DNA of 12,387 nucleotides from Ruminococcaceae bacterium UBA1417 (lineage in GTDB: Bacteria > Bacillota > Clostridia > Oscillospirales > Acutalibacteraceae): NCBI GenBank assembly GCA_002305575.1, contig DBPP01000037.1, forward strand, positions 1-12,387. Reading direction: 5' to 3'. A program made the position numbers and the translations under genes. The notes beneath the pieces are model-generated. The model ran no database searches, had not been told where the DNA came from, and saw nothing but the letters and a program-made list of their open reading frames with translations. This document shows positions 1 to 6,988 of the stretch, piece after piece; positions within the stretch are counted from its first letter, which is position 1, and the number at the start of each line of letters is the position of its first letter.

Positions 1-141
1 GAGATGTGCATGCCTGGCGATAACGTCATTATGGACGTTGAGCTGATCACCCCGATCGCGATCGAGGAAGGCCTCCGTTTCGCTATCCGTGAGGGCGGCA
101 GAACGGTTGGTTCCGGTGTTGTTACCGCGATCAACGAGTAA
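1..141 (+). CDS. tuf: Elongation factor Tu, C-terminal 46 residues (5' part outside window)
   Basis: The frame open from base 1 ends in TAA at 139-141 and encodes the last 46 residues of EF-Tu, the GTPase that carries aminoacyl-tRNA to the ribosome in the cytoplasm. The segment MCMPGDNV, then VELITPIAIEEGLRFAIREG, then GRTVGSGVVT is the hallmark end of domain 3, the beta barrel contacting tRNA and EF-Ts. The reading frame is intact with a normal C-terminus. No intrinsic terminator is visible in the 29 nt between its stop and the following FMN riboswitch, so tuf transcripts may run into that leader. The G domain and nucleotide-binding motifs lie upstream of the window and cannot be assessed. 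Confidence 0.97.
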   Translation, partial: EMCMPGDNVIMDVELITPIAIEEGLRFAIREGGRTVGSGVVTAINE

Positions 142-152
142 TTTATTTCTCG

Positions 153-158
153 TATACT
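153..158 (+). promoter_or_regulatory. Possible -10 box (TATACT) for the FMN riboswitch-ribU transcript
   Basis: TATACT lies 13 nt before the first paired base of the riboswitch, which is where a start site of a short leader would be expected. The -35 region 17 nt upstream falls in the last tuf codons (ATCAAC) and fits TTGACA poorly. This is a weak call; transcription could equally come by readthrough from tuf. Confidence 0.35.
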
Positions 159-170
159 AAAAATCAATCA

Positions 171-297
171 TTTTCTTCGGGGCGAGGTGTAATTCCTCAC
201 CGGCGGTGAATGCTTTGCATGAGCCCGCGACCGCTTTTCAGCGCTGATCCGGTGTGATTCCGGAGCCGACGGTTACAGTCCGGATGATAGAAGAAAC
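171..297 (+). ncRNA. FMN riboswitch (RFN element)
   Basis: The leader matches the RFN consensus: a GGGGCGAGGTG block at 179-189, then AATTCCTCACCGGCGGTGA, then AGCCCGCGA at 221-229, and near the end CCGACGGTTACAGTCCGGATG. The closing P1 helix is visible as TTCTTC (173-178) pairing with GAAGAA (290-295). Such elements bind flavin mononucleotide and, in Firmicutes, mostly end transcription early when FMN is plentiful. The terminator at 318-355 follows, and the next gene encodes a riboflavin transporter, so the logic is repression of riboflavin uptake at high FMN. A competing antiterminator can be drawn with 297-304 pairing to 310-320 (bulged), which would consume the 5' arm of the terminator. 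Confidence 0.96.
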
Positions 298-317
298 GTG
301 AATCAAATGGATTTTCG

Positions 318-355
318 ACGTCCCGCGTGCATTGGCTCATGCGGGACGTTTTTTT
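318..355 (+). terminator. Intrinsic terminator of the FMN riboswitch (expression platform)
   Basis: ACGTCCCGC (318-326) pairs perfectly with GCGGGACGT (341-349), the helix extends three pairs inward (one of them G-U), and a T run covers 349-355. It directly follows the FMN aptamer and precedes ribU, as expected for a transcription-attenuating riboswitch. Confidence 0.93.
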
Positions 356-405
356 GATTCAATACCCCGCGTTTCTGTATTTTTACAGAAAGGTGTTCCT
401 GCATT

Positions 406-1014
406 ATGCTGACTAATACTGTATCCAATTCCCGCTTCCACACACGTAAAATCGCGATGACGGCAATTTTGGCCGCCGCAGCGACGGTGCTGATGTTTAT
501 CAGTTTCAAACTGCCGTTTATGCCCAGCTTTATTTCCCTCGATTTTTCTGAGCTTCCGGCCCTGCTGGCTGCTTTTACAATGGGGCCGCTGAGCGGCGTA
601 GCGGTATGCTTTGTGAAGAATCTGATCAATCTCACGCAGTCCATGACGGGCGGCGTCGGCGAGCTTTCCAATTTCATCATTGGATCGGCCTTCGTCATTC
701 CGGCCGGCCTGATCTACCGCAAGCATAAAACCTTCTCCGGCGCTGCGCTCGGCGCGTTGCTTGGCGCGGTACTTATGGCGGTGCTCGGTCTGTTTTCCAA
801 CTACTTTATTGTCTATCCGATTTATACGAATATCATGTCCATGGAGGCGATCCTCGGTATGTACCAGGCGATCTACCCGGGCATCGAGAATCTGTGGCAG
901 GCGCTAATTGTGTTTAATCTGCCGTTTACCTTCTGCAAGGGCTTGATCAGCGTCGTGGTGACGCTGCTGATCTACAAAAAGATCGAGCCGCTCATCAACG
1001 GCCGTGTCGCCTGA
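406..1014 (+). CDS. ribU: Riboflavin transporter, ECF-family substrate-binding (S) component RibU
   Basis: A 202-residue, very hydrophobic membrane protein with about six predicted transmembrane segments (roughly 17-35, 50-70, 85-103, 107-135, 155-170, 172-192). The sequence agrees with RibU S components of energy-coupling factor transporters, including KLPFMPSFISLDFSELP (about residues 35-51) and the FVKNLINLTQS stretch (about 69-79). RibU binds riboflavin at the outer face and works with a shared EcfA/A'/T module, which is not in this window. The start ATG follows AGAAAGG (387-393) with 12 nt spacing. The FMN riboswitch immediately upstream supports the riboflavin assignment and predicts repression when FMN is abundant. 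Length is normal for the family; no terminator is evident after the stop. Confidence 0.94.
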   Translation: MLTNTVSNSRFHTRKIAMTAILAAAATVLMFISFKLPFMPSFISLDFSELPALLAAFTMGPLSGVAVCFVKNLINLTQSMTGGVGELSNFIIGSAFVIPAGLIYRKHKTFSGAALGALLGAVLMAVLGLFSNYFIVYPIYTNIMSMEAILGMYQAIYPGIENLWQALIVFNLPFTFCKGLISVVVTLLIYKKIEPLINGRVA

Positions 1015-1072
1015 TTGTGCAGATTATCGGGTTTCTTTGCTGTATTTTGGCCAGATTTCCATGTTTTGTGTC

Positions 1073-1101
1073 TTGCATGTTCCGGCGTGGTATGGTATAC
1101 T
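1073..1101 (+). promoter_or_regulatory. Sigma-A promoter of the SAM riboswitch-metK transcript
   Basis: TTGCAT (1073-1078) and TATACT (1096-1101) are separated by 17 bp, and TGG directly precedes the -10 box, an extended -10 feature. Predicted start is about 1108, roughly 20 nt before the riboswitch P1 helix. Confidence 0.85.
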
Positions 1102-1127
1102 ATTCAGGAAATCTAAAATGAATATGC

Positions 1128-1228
1128 CCTTATCAAGAGTGACGGAGGGAACAGGCCCTTTGATGTCCGGCAACCTGCAGTTTTGCAAGGTGCTAATTCC
1201 TGCGGCATGGCAATGCCGAAAGATGAGG
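1128..1228 (+). ncRNA. SAM-I (S-box) riboswitch
   Basis: The leader carries the S-box core: CTTATCAAGAGTGACGGAGG from 1129, then GGCCCTTTGATG, CCGGCAACC (about 1167-1175), GGTGCTAATTCC (about 1189-1200) and GAAAGATGAGG. P1 pairs 1128-1134 with 1222-1228; P3 is the CCTGCA/TGCAAGG helix at 1174-1190; P4 pairs 1203-1208 with 1213-1218 around GGCA. Bound S-adenosylmethionine stabilises P1. The 3' strand of P1 (GATGAG, 1222-1227) can alternatively pair perfectly with CTCATC (1240-1245) in the terminator's 5' arm, forming the antiterminator. SAM should therefore switch off the downstream SAM synthetase gene, a standard feedback loop. Confidence 0.97.
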
Positions 1229-1233
1229 ATTGT

Positions 1234-1269
1234 GAACCGCTCATCTGCATGGTGAGCGGTTCTTTTTTT
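1234..1269 (+). terminator. Intrinsic terminator of the SAM-I riboswitch
   Basis: GAACCGCTCA (1234-1243) pairs perfectly with TGAGCGGTTC (1253-1262), extended inward by two pairs around a TGCAT loop, followed by seven Ts (1263-1269). Its 5' arm is shared with the antiterminator formed with P1 of the aptamer. Confidence 0.95.
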
Positions 1270-1313
1270 CCGAATGAAGAATTGTATGGGGCAGCAAGAA
1301 AGGAAATGGTGCT

Positions 1314-2507
1314 ATGAATACGAACAAACATCTTTTTACTTCCGAATCGGTCACCGAGGGACATCCCGATAAAGTGTGCGACCAGATCTCGGATGCCATT
1401 CTGGACGCTATCCTTGAAAAGGATCCGACGGCACATGTCGCCTGTGAGGTAACGGCGACCACCGGTATGGTACACGTAATGGGGGAAATCTCCACGGATT
1501 GCTATGTGGATATTGATTCCATAGCGCGCAGCGTCATCCAGGAGATCGGTTACAATTCGCCGGACGCCGGTTTTGATGGTGCGACCTGCGGCGTGATCAC
1601 CTCGATTGATATGCAGTCGCCGGATATTGCAATGGGCGTCAACCAGTCCTTCGAGACGAAAAACGGCGCGGCGGACATCGACGACCTGACCGGTGCGGGC
1701 GATCAGGGCATGATGTTCGGCTATGCGTGCGATGAGACGCCGGAGCTGATGCCGTTGACCATCTCGCTTGCCCATAAGTTGGCCAAGCAGCTTGCCAAGG
1801 TGCGCAAGGACGGCACGCTTGATTACCTGCGCCCGGATGGCAAAACCCAGGTAACGGCAGAATACGAGGGCGATACCGTGAAGCGCATCGATACGATCGT
1901 TATTTCCACCCAGCACAGCGAAGCCGTCACGCTGGAGCAGATCCGCCGCGATATGATCGAGTACGTCGTAAAGCCGATTGTACCCGCTGCGTTGATTGAT
2001 GAAAATACGAAGTATTATGTCAATCCGACGGGCCGCTTTGTTATTGGCGGACCGGTCGGTGACAGTGGTCTGACAGGCCGTAAGATCATCGTCGACACCT
2101 ACGGCGGCGTAGGTCGCCATGGCGGCGGCGCGTTCTCCGGAAAGGATCCCACAAAGGTGGACCGTTCAGCGGCTTATGCGGCGCGCTATGTGGCCAAGAA
2201 CATCGTGGCGGCCGGTTTGGCCAAGAAGTGTGAGGTGCAGCTTGCCTACGCGATCGGCGTGGCGCATCCGGTTTCCGTGATGGTCGATACGTTCGGTACC
2301 GGCAAGGCGGAAGACGCTGCGCTCGCTGCGGCGGTCCAGAAGGTCTTTGACCTGCGCCCGAATGCGATCATCCGCACGCTTGATCTGCGCAAGCCGATTT
2401 ATCGCCCGCTTGCGGCGTATGGTCATATGGGCCGCGAAGAGCTCGGTGTGCGCTGGGAGCGCACCGATCGGACGGAAGCGCTCAAGGCAGCGTTGGAAAC
2501 GCTCTAA
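1314..2507 (+). CDS. metK: S-adenosylmethionine synthetase (methionine adenosyltransferase)
   Basis: A 397-residue cytoplasmic enzyme that makes S-adenosylmethionine from methionine and ATP, releasing phosphate and pyrophosphate. Signature motifs are present and in order: GHPDKVCDQISDAILD (residues 16-31, with the catalytic-site His17), the methionine-loop motif GAGDQGMMFGY (127-137), and the phosphate-binding GGGAFSGKD (270-278). Length fits bacterial MetK (about 384-400). The ATG follows AAAGGA (1299-1304) with 9 nt spacing. The S-box riboswitch upstream fits the product exactly, so the gene should be expressed when SAM is low. A strong terminator at 2521 ends the unit, making metK monocistronic. 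No anomalies seen. Confidence 0.98.
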   Translation: MNTNKHLFTSESVTEGHPDKVCDQISDAILDAILEKDPTAHVACEVTATTGMVHVMGEISTDCYVDIDSIARSVIQEIGYNSPDAGFDGATCGVITSIDMQSPDIAMGVNQSFETKNGAADIDDLTGAGDQGMMFGYACDETPELMPLTISLAHKLAKQLAKVRKDGTLDYLRPDGKTQVTAEYEGDTVKRIDTIVISTQHSEAVTLEQIRRDMIEYVVKPIVPAALIDENTKYYVNPTGRFVIGGPVGDSGLTGRKIIVDTYGGVGRHGGGAFSGKDPTKVDRSAAYAARYVAKNIVAAGLAKKCEVQLAYAIGVAHPVSVMVDTFGTGKAEDAALAAAVQKVFDLRPNAIIRTLDLRKPIYRPLAAYGHMGREELGVRWERTDRTEALKAALETL

Positions 2508-2520
2508 ATCCATGGAACCC

Positions 2521-2567
2521 AAAACACCTTCCGGGCATAGGATGGCTCGGAAGGTGTTTTTATATTT
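2521..2567 (+). terminator. Intrinsic terminator after metK
   Basis: AAAACACCTTCC (2521-2532) pairs perfectly with GGAAGGTGTTTT (2549-2560), with four more inner pairs (one G-U) and a T-rich tail to 2567. The A run on the 5' side means it could also work on the other strand. Confidence 0.92.
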
Positions 2568-2605
2568 GAAGAAAACGCCTCCCACATTTTGGAAAAGGCA
2601 CGGTG

Positions 2606-2947
2606 ATGGCATTGGAACCGATTGTGATTGTGCTGATCTGTATGCTGAGCTGTTTTGTGGTCGTTGCGGCGGCCAAAGCGGTGAGTCTGTGGATGACAAA
2701 ATCGCGCCTGCTGCGCGAAGAAGTACCCTTTACGGTTTACGTCACGGCGCAAAGCGCCGAACAGGCGGAGTACGTTGTGCGCAGCGCGTTGGAGCGTGTC
2801 AAATGGCTGGACCTCTACGGTATGTGCCGCATCGTCTGTCTGAATCCCGCAGAAGATCCGGAAATCGACGCCATTTATAAAAACCTGCTGCGCAAATATC
2901 CGTTTGCCGAAATTGGGACTTTGCAAACACGAAAAGATGTTCTATAA
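2606..2947 (+). CDS. Small membrane-anchored protein of unknown function
   Basis: I do not recognise a named family. The 113-residue product begins with a single hydrophobic helix (about residues 3-24, IVIVLICMLSCFVVVAAA) followed by a basic stretch (WMTKSRLLRE), which predicts one N-terminal membrane anchor with the rest in the cytoplasm. The soluble part (about 38-113) alternates hydrophobic strands with a helix (SAEQAEYVVRSALERVKWLD) and contains C80 and C85 around the RIVCL segment; it looks like a small alpha/beta domain. I prefer ATG 2606 because GGAAAAGG (2591-2598) then has 7 nt spacing; the in-frame GTG at 2603 is too close. It sits between the metK terminator and recD2 with no clear promoter of its own, and the recD2 promoter overlaps its 3' end. 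Confidence 0.7.
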   Translation: MALEPIVIVLICMLSCFVVVAAAKAVSLWMTKSRLLREEVPFTVYVTAQSAEQAEYVVRSALERVKWLDLYGMCRIVCLNPAEDPEIDAIYKNLLRKYPFAEIGTLQTRKDVL

Positions 2948-2948
2948 T
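2921..2948 (+). promoter_or_regulatory. Sigma-A promoter of recD2-comF, overlapping the upstream stop codon
   Basis: TTGCAA (2921-2926) and a perfect TATAAT (2943-2948) are 16 bp apart. The -10 box contains the TAA stop (2945-2947) of the preceding small gene. Predicted start is about 2955, giving a leader of only some 25 nt that includes the AAGGAAG ribosome binding site. Confidence 0.75.
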
Positions 2949-2980
2949 GGAAATATCAACTGGGTAAAGGAAGTTTGTCT

Positions 2981-5212
2981 GTGCCGAACGAAGCGAAGCA
3001 GCTGCTGGAATTGGAAGGCAGCGTGGAAAATATTGTCTATCACAACGACGGCAACCAGTACACCGTGATGGAGCTGAGTAGCGGCGACGCGCTCGTCACG
3101 GTGGTCGGTACGTTTCCGTACATAAGCGTCGGGGAGAAGCTGCGTCTCTACGGCACGTGGACGTCGCACGCGACTTTTGGAGAGCAATTCCGCGCAGAGG
3201 CGTTCGAGCGCTCGCGGCCGGAAACGACTTCCGCCATGCTGAAGTACCTGTCGAGTGGCGCGGTCAAGGGCATTGGTACAGCGACAGCTGGGAAAATTAT
3301 CGAACAGTTTGGTGACCAGGCGCTCGACGTTATCGAAAACGATCCGGAGCGTCTGGCGACGATCAAAGGCATTACGTTGAAGAAGGCGCGGGAGATTGCC
3401 GAGGAAATGCGGCGCGTCAATGGCATTCGCGACCTGATGGCTTTCCTCGGCAGCTTCGGTGTGCGCCCGGAGGATGCCGTAAAGGTTTGGAAGCAGTATG
3501 GCGCCGACTCCGTCGCGTGTATTCAGGAGGACCCATACCGGCTGTGCAGCGACAAAATAGCGGTGGACTTTGCTGTGGCTGACCGGCTTGCGGAGTCGCT
3601 CGAGTACGATCGCGAAAACAGTGCGCGCATTCAAGCTGGTATTCTGTACGTGCTGCGGCACAACCTGCTGAACGGACACACCTGCCTGCCCGCCGATAAG
3701 CTCTGTGCGGCGGCCGCGCAGATGCTTGGCGTCCCGTTGGAGGATGCGCAGGCGGCCCTGATGGCCCTGTGCCGGGATTTTGACGCCGTGTGCGAAAATT
3801 TTTCCGGGCGGGATTTCATTTTTCTGCCGAAGCAGCACCGCAGCGAGGTGTACAGTGCCGACCGCATCCGCATGATGCGAAAATACCCGCCGCAATCGAT
3901 CGTCGGCATCGACCGGGAGATCGAAGAAATCGAGCGCAGCGAGGGTATTCAATACGCGCAGCTGCAGAAAGAAGCCATCCGCGCCGCATTGGAGCTGGGC
4001 TTTTTGATTTTGACGGGCGGACCGGGCACGGGCAAAACGACGACGCTCAACGCGATCATTCGCATCCTCATGGAGAAAGGCGAAACCGTTTTCCTGGCCG
4101 CGCCCACCGGCCGTGCGGCTAAGCGCATGTCGGAGCTGACCGGGCAGGAGGCGAAGACGATCCACCGCATGCTGCAGGTGGATTGGGACGAAAACGATCA
4201 GCCCGTGTTTCAGCGCAACGAGCGCAACCCGCTGGAATGCGACGCCGTTGTGATTGACGAGCTTTCCATGGTGGATGCGTATGTCTTTGAAAGCGTTTTG
4301 CGGGCGTTGCCGGTCGGCTGCCGGCTGATCCTCGTGGGCGACAGCGACCAGCTGCCCAGCGTGGGCGCCGGCAATGTGATCGGCGATCTGATTGCTTCGG
4401 GCGTTTTGCCGACCGTACAGCTCAAGGAAATATTCCGTCAATCGATGCAGAGTCTGATTGTGACGAATGCGCACCGGATCGTGCGGGGAGAAATGCCCGT
4501 ACTGAACGTGCGCGACAACGACTTTTTCTTTATGCCAGTCGAGGATGCCCGAGCGGTCTCAGCGCTGATTTTATCGCTTGTCGTGACGCGCCTGCCGAAA
4601 AGCTACGGCTATTCGCCGGTGACGGACATCCAGGTGCTTTGCCCCGGACGCAAAGGGGAGCTCGGGACAATCGAGCTGAACAAGCGGCTCCGCGAGCAAA
4701 TCAATCCGCCGGCCAAGGATAAGGCGCAGATTTCGGTAAATGGCACGATGTTCCGTGTCGGGGATAAGGTGATGCAGATTAAAAACAACTATGATCTTCC
4801 CTGGAGCCGACCGGATGGGACCACGGGCGAGGGCATTTACAACGGCGATATGGGCATTATCACGGACATAGACCGCACGGCGGGCTGCATGCGCGTGCTG
4901 GTCGATGACCGGGAAGTGCTCTATGATTTTGAGCACGCCGCGCTGGAACTGGAGCTGGCCTATGCAGTGACCGTGCACAAGAGCCAAGGCAATGAGTTTA
5001 CAGCGGTCATCATGCCCGTGTTTCCGGGCGTGCCACAACTGAGCTACCGCAATCTGCTGTATACAGGGATCACGCGCGCCAAAAAGCTGCTGATCCTTGT
5101 CGGGCGGCGCAGCGCGATTGCCGATATGGTGGCCAATGACCGCAAGACGAGGCGCTTTTCGGGCCTCATGCGTTTTCTGACCGAAGAGCCTTCGGAGAAG
5201 GGTGACGTATGA
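2981..5212 (+). CDS. recD2: RecD2-type 5'-3' DNA helicase (RecD/TraA family)
   Basis: A 743-residue superfamily 1B helicase. The N-terminal part (about 1-110) fits the OB-like region and the next part (about 85-200) the helix-hairpin-helix tandem typical of RecD2. Helicase motifs follow, numbered from an alternative TTG two codons upstream: Walker A GGPGTGKTT (about 347-355), Walker B DAVVIDELSMVD (423-434), motif III VGDSDQLPSVGAGN (454-467), motif AVTVHKSQGNEF (664-675), and a final YTGITRAKKLLILVG (about 695). RecD2 acts without RecBC in Firmicutes, in DNA repair and replication-fork maintenance. I chose GTG 2981 because AAGGAAG (2967-2973) is 7 nt away; the TTG at 2975 is only 1 nt from it. 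The stop overlaps the comF start (ATGA), implying translational coupling. It has its own promoter at 2921-2948. Confidence 0.93.
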   Translation: MPNEAKQLLELEGSVENIVYHNDGNQYTVMELSSGDALVTVVGTFPYISVGEKLRLYGTWTSHATFGEQFRAEAFERSRPETTSAMLKYLSSGAVKGIGTATAGKIIEQFGDQALDVIENDPERLATIKGITLKKAREIAEEMRRVNGIRDLMAFLGSFGVRPEDAVKVWKQYGADSVACIQEDPYRLCSDKIAVDFAVADRLAESLEYDRENSARIQAGILYVLRHNLLNGHTCLPADKLCAAAAQMLGVPLEDAQAALMALCRDFDAVCENFSGRDFIFLPKQHRSEVYSADRIRMMRKYPPQSIVGIDREIEEIERSEGIQYAQLQKEAIRAALELGFLILTGGPGTGKTTTLNAIIRILMEKGETVFLAAPTGRAAKRMSELTGQEAKTIHRMLQVDWDENDQPVFQRNERNPLECDAVVIDELSMVDAYVFESVLRALPVGCRLILVGDSDQLPSVGAGNVIGDLIASGVLPTVQLKEIFRQSMQSLIVTNAHRIVRGEMPVLNVRDNDFFFMPVEDARAVSALILSLVVTRLPKSYGYSPVTDIQVLCPGRKGELGTIELNKRLREQINPPAKDKAQISVNGTMFRVGDKVMQIKNNYDLPWSRPDGTTGEGIYNGDMGIITDIDRTAGCMRVLVDDREVLYDFEHAALELELAYAVTVHKSQGNEFTAVIMPVFPGVPQLSYRNLLYTGITRAKKLLILVGRRSAIADMVANDRKTRRFSGLMRFLTEEPSEKGDV

Positions 5213-5871
5213 GTACATGGCTGCACCGCTTACTGACGTTCTTCTTCCCGGCGCGTTGCCTTTTTTGCGGGCGGCCGGGGCAGGTCAATGTCGATGGCCT
5301 GTGTGCAGATTGCGCCCGGAAGCCCGCAGAACGCGTATACCGGTATTTTGCGCTTAAGGTGTGTCGGGAGATGTACACGCTTGAGTGCCGTGCGCCGATG
5401 CGCTACAAAAAACCGTTTCGTTCAGCGCTCTGGCGCTTTAAGTTTCACGGGGAGACAAGCCTTGCAAAACCGCTGGCCGCACAGATTGCCCGCATCCTGG
5501 ATGCGGAGCAGACGTTCGACTGTATCGTGCCCGTACCGATTTCGGCCGAGCGCCTGCGCGAGCGCGGCTACAACCAGTCGCAGCTGATCGCGGCTGCGCT
5601 CTCCGAAAAAACGGGGCTGCCTTGCCGTGCCCTGCTCACCAAAATACGGGAAAACCGCACGCAGCACATGCTGACGGCACAGGAACGTGAAGCGAACGTG
5701 CAGGGTGTCTATGCGTGTGCGGATGCGGACGGGTTGCGCGTCCTGCTGGTGGATGATATTGTAACTACGGGCGCCACGGCGCGCGCGTGTGCACGCACGC
5801 TCTATCAGGCCGGTGCCGCACAAGTGCAGTGCGTCTGCTGTGCGATTGTTCTGCCGGATTCGACGCAATAA
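5209..5871 (+). CDS. comF: ComF-family phosphoribosyltransferase-like protein
   Basis: A 220-residue protein with the ComF architecture: an N-terminal zinc-finger-like pair C17-x2-C20 and C32-x2-C35, with further cysteines at 52 and 60, then a type I phosphoribosyltransferase fold. The PRPP-binding motif VDDIVTTGAT is at 181-190, and VPVPISAERLRERGYNQ (about 106-122) is the other conserved block. In Bacillus, ComFC takes part in DNA uptake during transformation; its substrate is not settled. The ATG overlaps the recD2 stop by 4 nt, and GGAGAAGG (5194-5201) lies 7 nt before it, so the two are co-transcribed. The pairing of a helicase with a DNA-uptake factor is functionally sensible but is an inference from position only. 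Confidence 0.9.
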   Translation: MSTWLHRLLTFFFPARCLFCGRPGQVNVDGLCADCARKPAERVYRYFALKVCREMYTLECRAPMRYKKPFRSALWRFKFHGETSLAKPLAAQIARILDAEQTFDCIVPVPISAERLRERGYNQSQLIAAALSEKTGLPCRALLTKIRENRTQHMLTAQEREANVQGVYACADADGLRVLLVDDIVTTGATARACARTLYQAGAAQVQCVCCAIVLPDSTQ

Positions 5872-5873
5872 CC

Positions 5874-5902
5874 TTGCAAAACCGCGGAAAATCCGGTACA
5901 AT
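5874..5902 (+). promoter_or_regulatory. Sigma-A promoter of the mreB-like gene
   Basis: TTGCAA (5874-5879) and TACAAT (5897-5902) with 17 bp spacing start 2 nt after the comF stop. Predicted start is about 5909. It uses the same TTGCAA -35 variant as the recD2 promoter. Confidence 0.8.
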
Positions 5903-5913
5903 AAAAGGCAGAA

Positions 5914-5929
5914 GTTTCCATGTGGAAAC
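5914..5929 (+). promoter_or_regulatory. Dyad GTTTCCA-TG-TGGAAAC at the mreB-like transcription start
   Basis: Two perfect 7-base inverted arms (5914-5920 and 5923-5929) with a 2-nt spacer fall at about +6 to +21 of the predicted transcript, between the promoter and the GGAGAAG ribosome binding site (5942-5948). The position suits a repressor operator or a short mRNA hairpin. I do not know a regulator for this site. Confidence 0.5.
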
Positions 5930-5956
5930 GTCAAAATGAACGGAGAAGATTTGCCG

Positions 5957-6988
5957 ATGATTGGTACAGATATTGCAATCGATTTGGGTACTGCGAATTT
6001 CAGACTGTATATGGATGGCCGTGGCGTCGTGGTCAACGAGCCGAATATCGTTGCGGTGGAGACGGATTCTGAGCAGATTGTCGCCATCGGGCGGGAAGCG
6101 TATGAGATGCTCGGGCGCACGGGCGCGCGCGTGCGCGTCGTCCGGCCAATGCACGGCGGTGTTATCGCGGATTTTTCCCTGATGGACGCTGTGATCCGCC
6201 ACTATCTCAAGCAGGTCAACACGAGCCGCGTGTTTATGCCGCGCGTGGTGGTTACGGTGCCGAGCGGCATCACCGAGGTGGAAAAGCGGGCTGTCGTCGA
6301 TGCGGTGGCGGCGAACGGCGTGCGGAAAATCTGTCTGCTCGAAGGACCGCTTGCCGCGGCGCTCGGCGCGGGTATTGACGTGGCGAAGCCGCGCGGCACG
6401 ATGTTGGTCACGTTGGGAGCCGGCATGAGCGACGCGGGCGTCGTTTCACTGAATCGGCTTGCTGCGTCCCGTTCGATCCCGGTGGCGGGCGATGCGTTTG
6501 ACGATGCGATCATCAAGTATGTACGCCGCAAATTTGATCTTGTCATCGGTGAGCGGACGGCCGAAGAGGCCAAACGCACGGCTGGCTGCGCTTACCCGAT
6601 GAAACAGGGGAAGGTATTTCCACTCAAGGGGCGCGATTTGAAATCCGGTTTGCCGTCTCGTGTGGAGATTACGTCCGACCAGCTTCTGGAGGCCATTGTG
6701 GAGCCGGCTGCGCAGGTGGTGCGGATGATTCAAACAACGCTCGAGGAAACGCCGCCTGAGCTGATGGCCGATATTGCCGGCGAGGGCATTCTGCTCGTAG
6801 GGGGTAGCGCGTATCTGAACGGATTTGACCAGCTGCTCTCCAAGACGACGAAGCTGCGCGTGCACGTGTTGGAGGAGCCGGAAGGGTATGCCATTCGCGG
6901 GGCGGCCAGCGCAGTAAAAATGATTGATAAAGCCAAATTTAATCCGAAAAACGGTGACCGCGCAACGCCGTTGATTGCCTACTATTGA
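5957..6988 (+). CDS. mreB: MreB/Mbl-family actin homologue with altered ATPase residues
   Basis: A 343-residue bacterial actin, which in rod-shaped cells forms membrane-associated filaments that guide wall synthesis. Family features seen: phosphate-1 loop IAIDLGTANF (about 5-14), PRVVVTVPSGITEVEKRAV, ERTAEEAK, GRDLKSGLPSRVEI, the TPPELMADIAGEGI block, and adenosine motif GGSAYLNGFDQLL. Two conserved sites differ. The usual EEP is EGP here (glycine at residue 130, where Thermotoga MreB has Glu131). The phosphate-2 loop, normally DIGGGTTE, reads TLGAGMSD (152-159, methionine 157 in place of Thr158). I infer weak or absent ATP hydrolysis. I chose ATG 5957 because GGAGAAG (5942-5948) is 8 nt upstream; ATG 5936 (7 residues longer) lacks a good site. 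No mreC or mreD follows, which suggests a stand-alone Mbl-like paralogue rather than the principal MreB. Confidence 0.88.
   Translation: MIGTDIAIDLGTANFRLYMDGRGVVVNEPNIVAVETDSEQIVAIGREAYEMLGRTGARVRVVRPMHGGVIADFSLMDAVIRHYLKQVNTSRVFMPRVVVTVPSGITEVEKRAVVDAVAANGVRKICLLEGPLAAALGAGIDVAKPRGTMLVTLGAGMSDAGVVSLNRLAASRSIPVAGDAFDDAIIKYVRRKFDLVIGERTAEEAKRTAGCAYPMKQGKVFPLKGRDLKSGLPSRVEITSDQLLEAIVEPAAQVVRMIQTTLEETPPELMADIAGEGILLVGGSAYLNGFDQLLSKTTKLRVHVLEEPEGYAIRGAASAVKMIDKAKFNPKNGDRATPLIAYY

Noticed and set aside
1004..1255. 83-residue plus-strand frame overlapping the ribU end and the SAM riboswitch
   Set aside because: It has no ribosome binding site and overlaps the promoter and aptamer of the metK leader.
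1113..2120. 335-residue minus-strand frame over the SAM riboswitch and metK
   Set aside because: It crosses a well-defined riboswitch and metK motifs and has no recognisable product.
2942..4474. 510-residue open frame on the minus strand opposite recD2
   Set aside because: It is antisense to strong helicase motifs, has a low-complexity His/Arg/Gln-rich composition typical of reverse-strand shadows in GC-rich genes, and no family resemblance.
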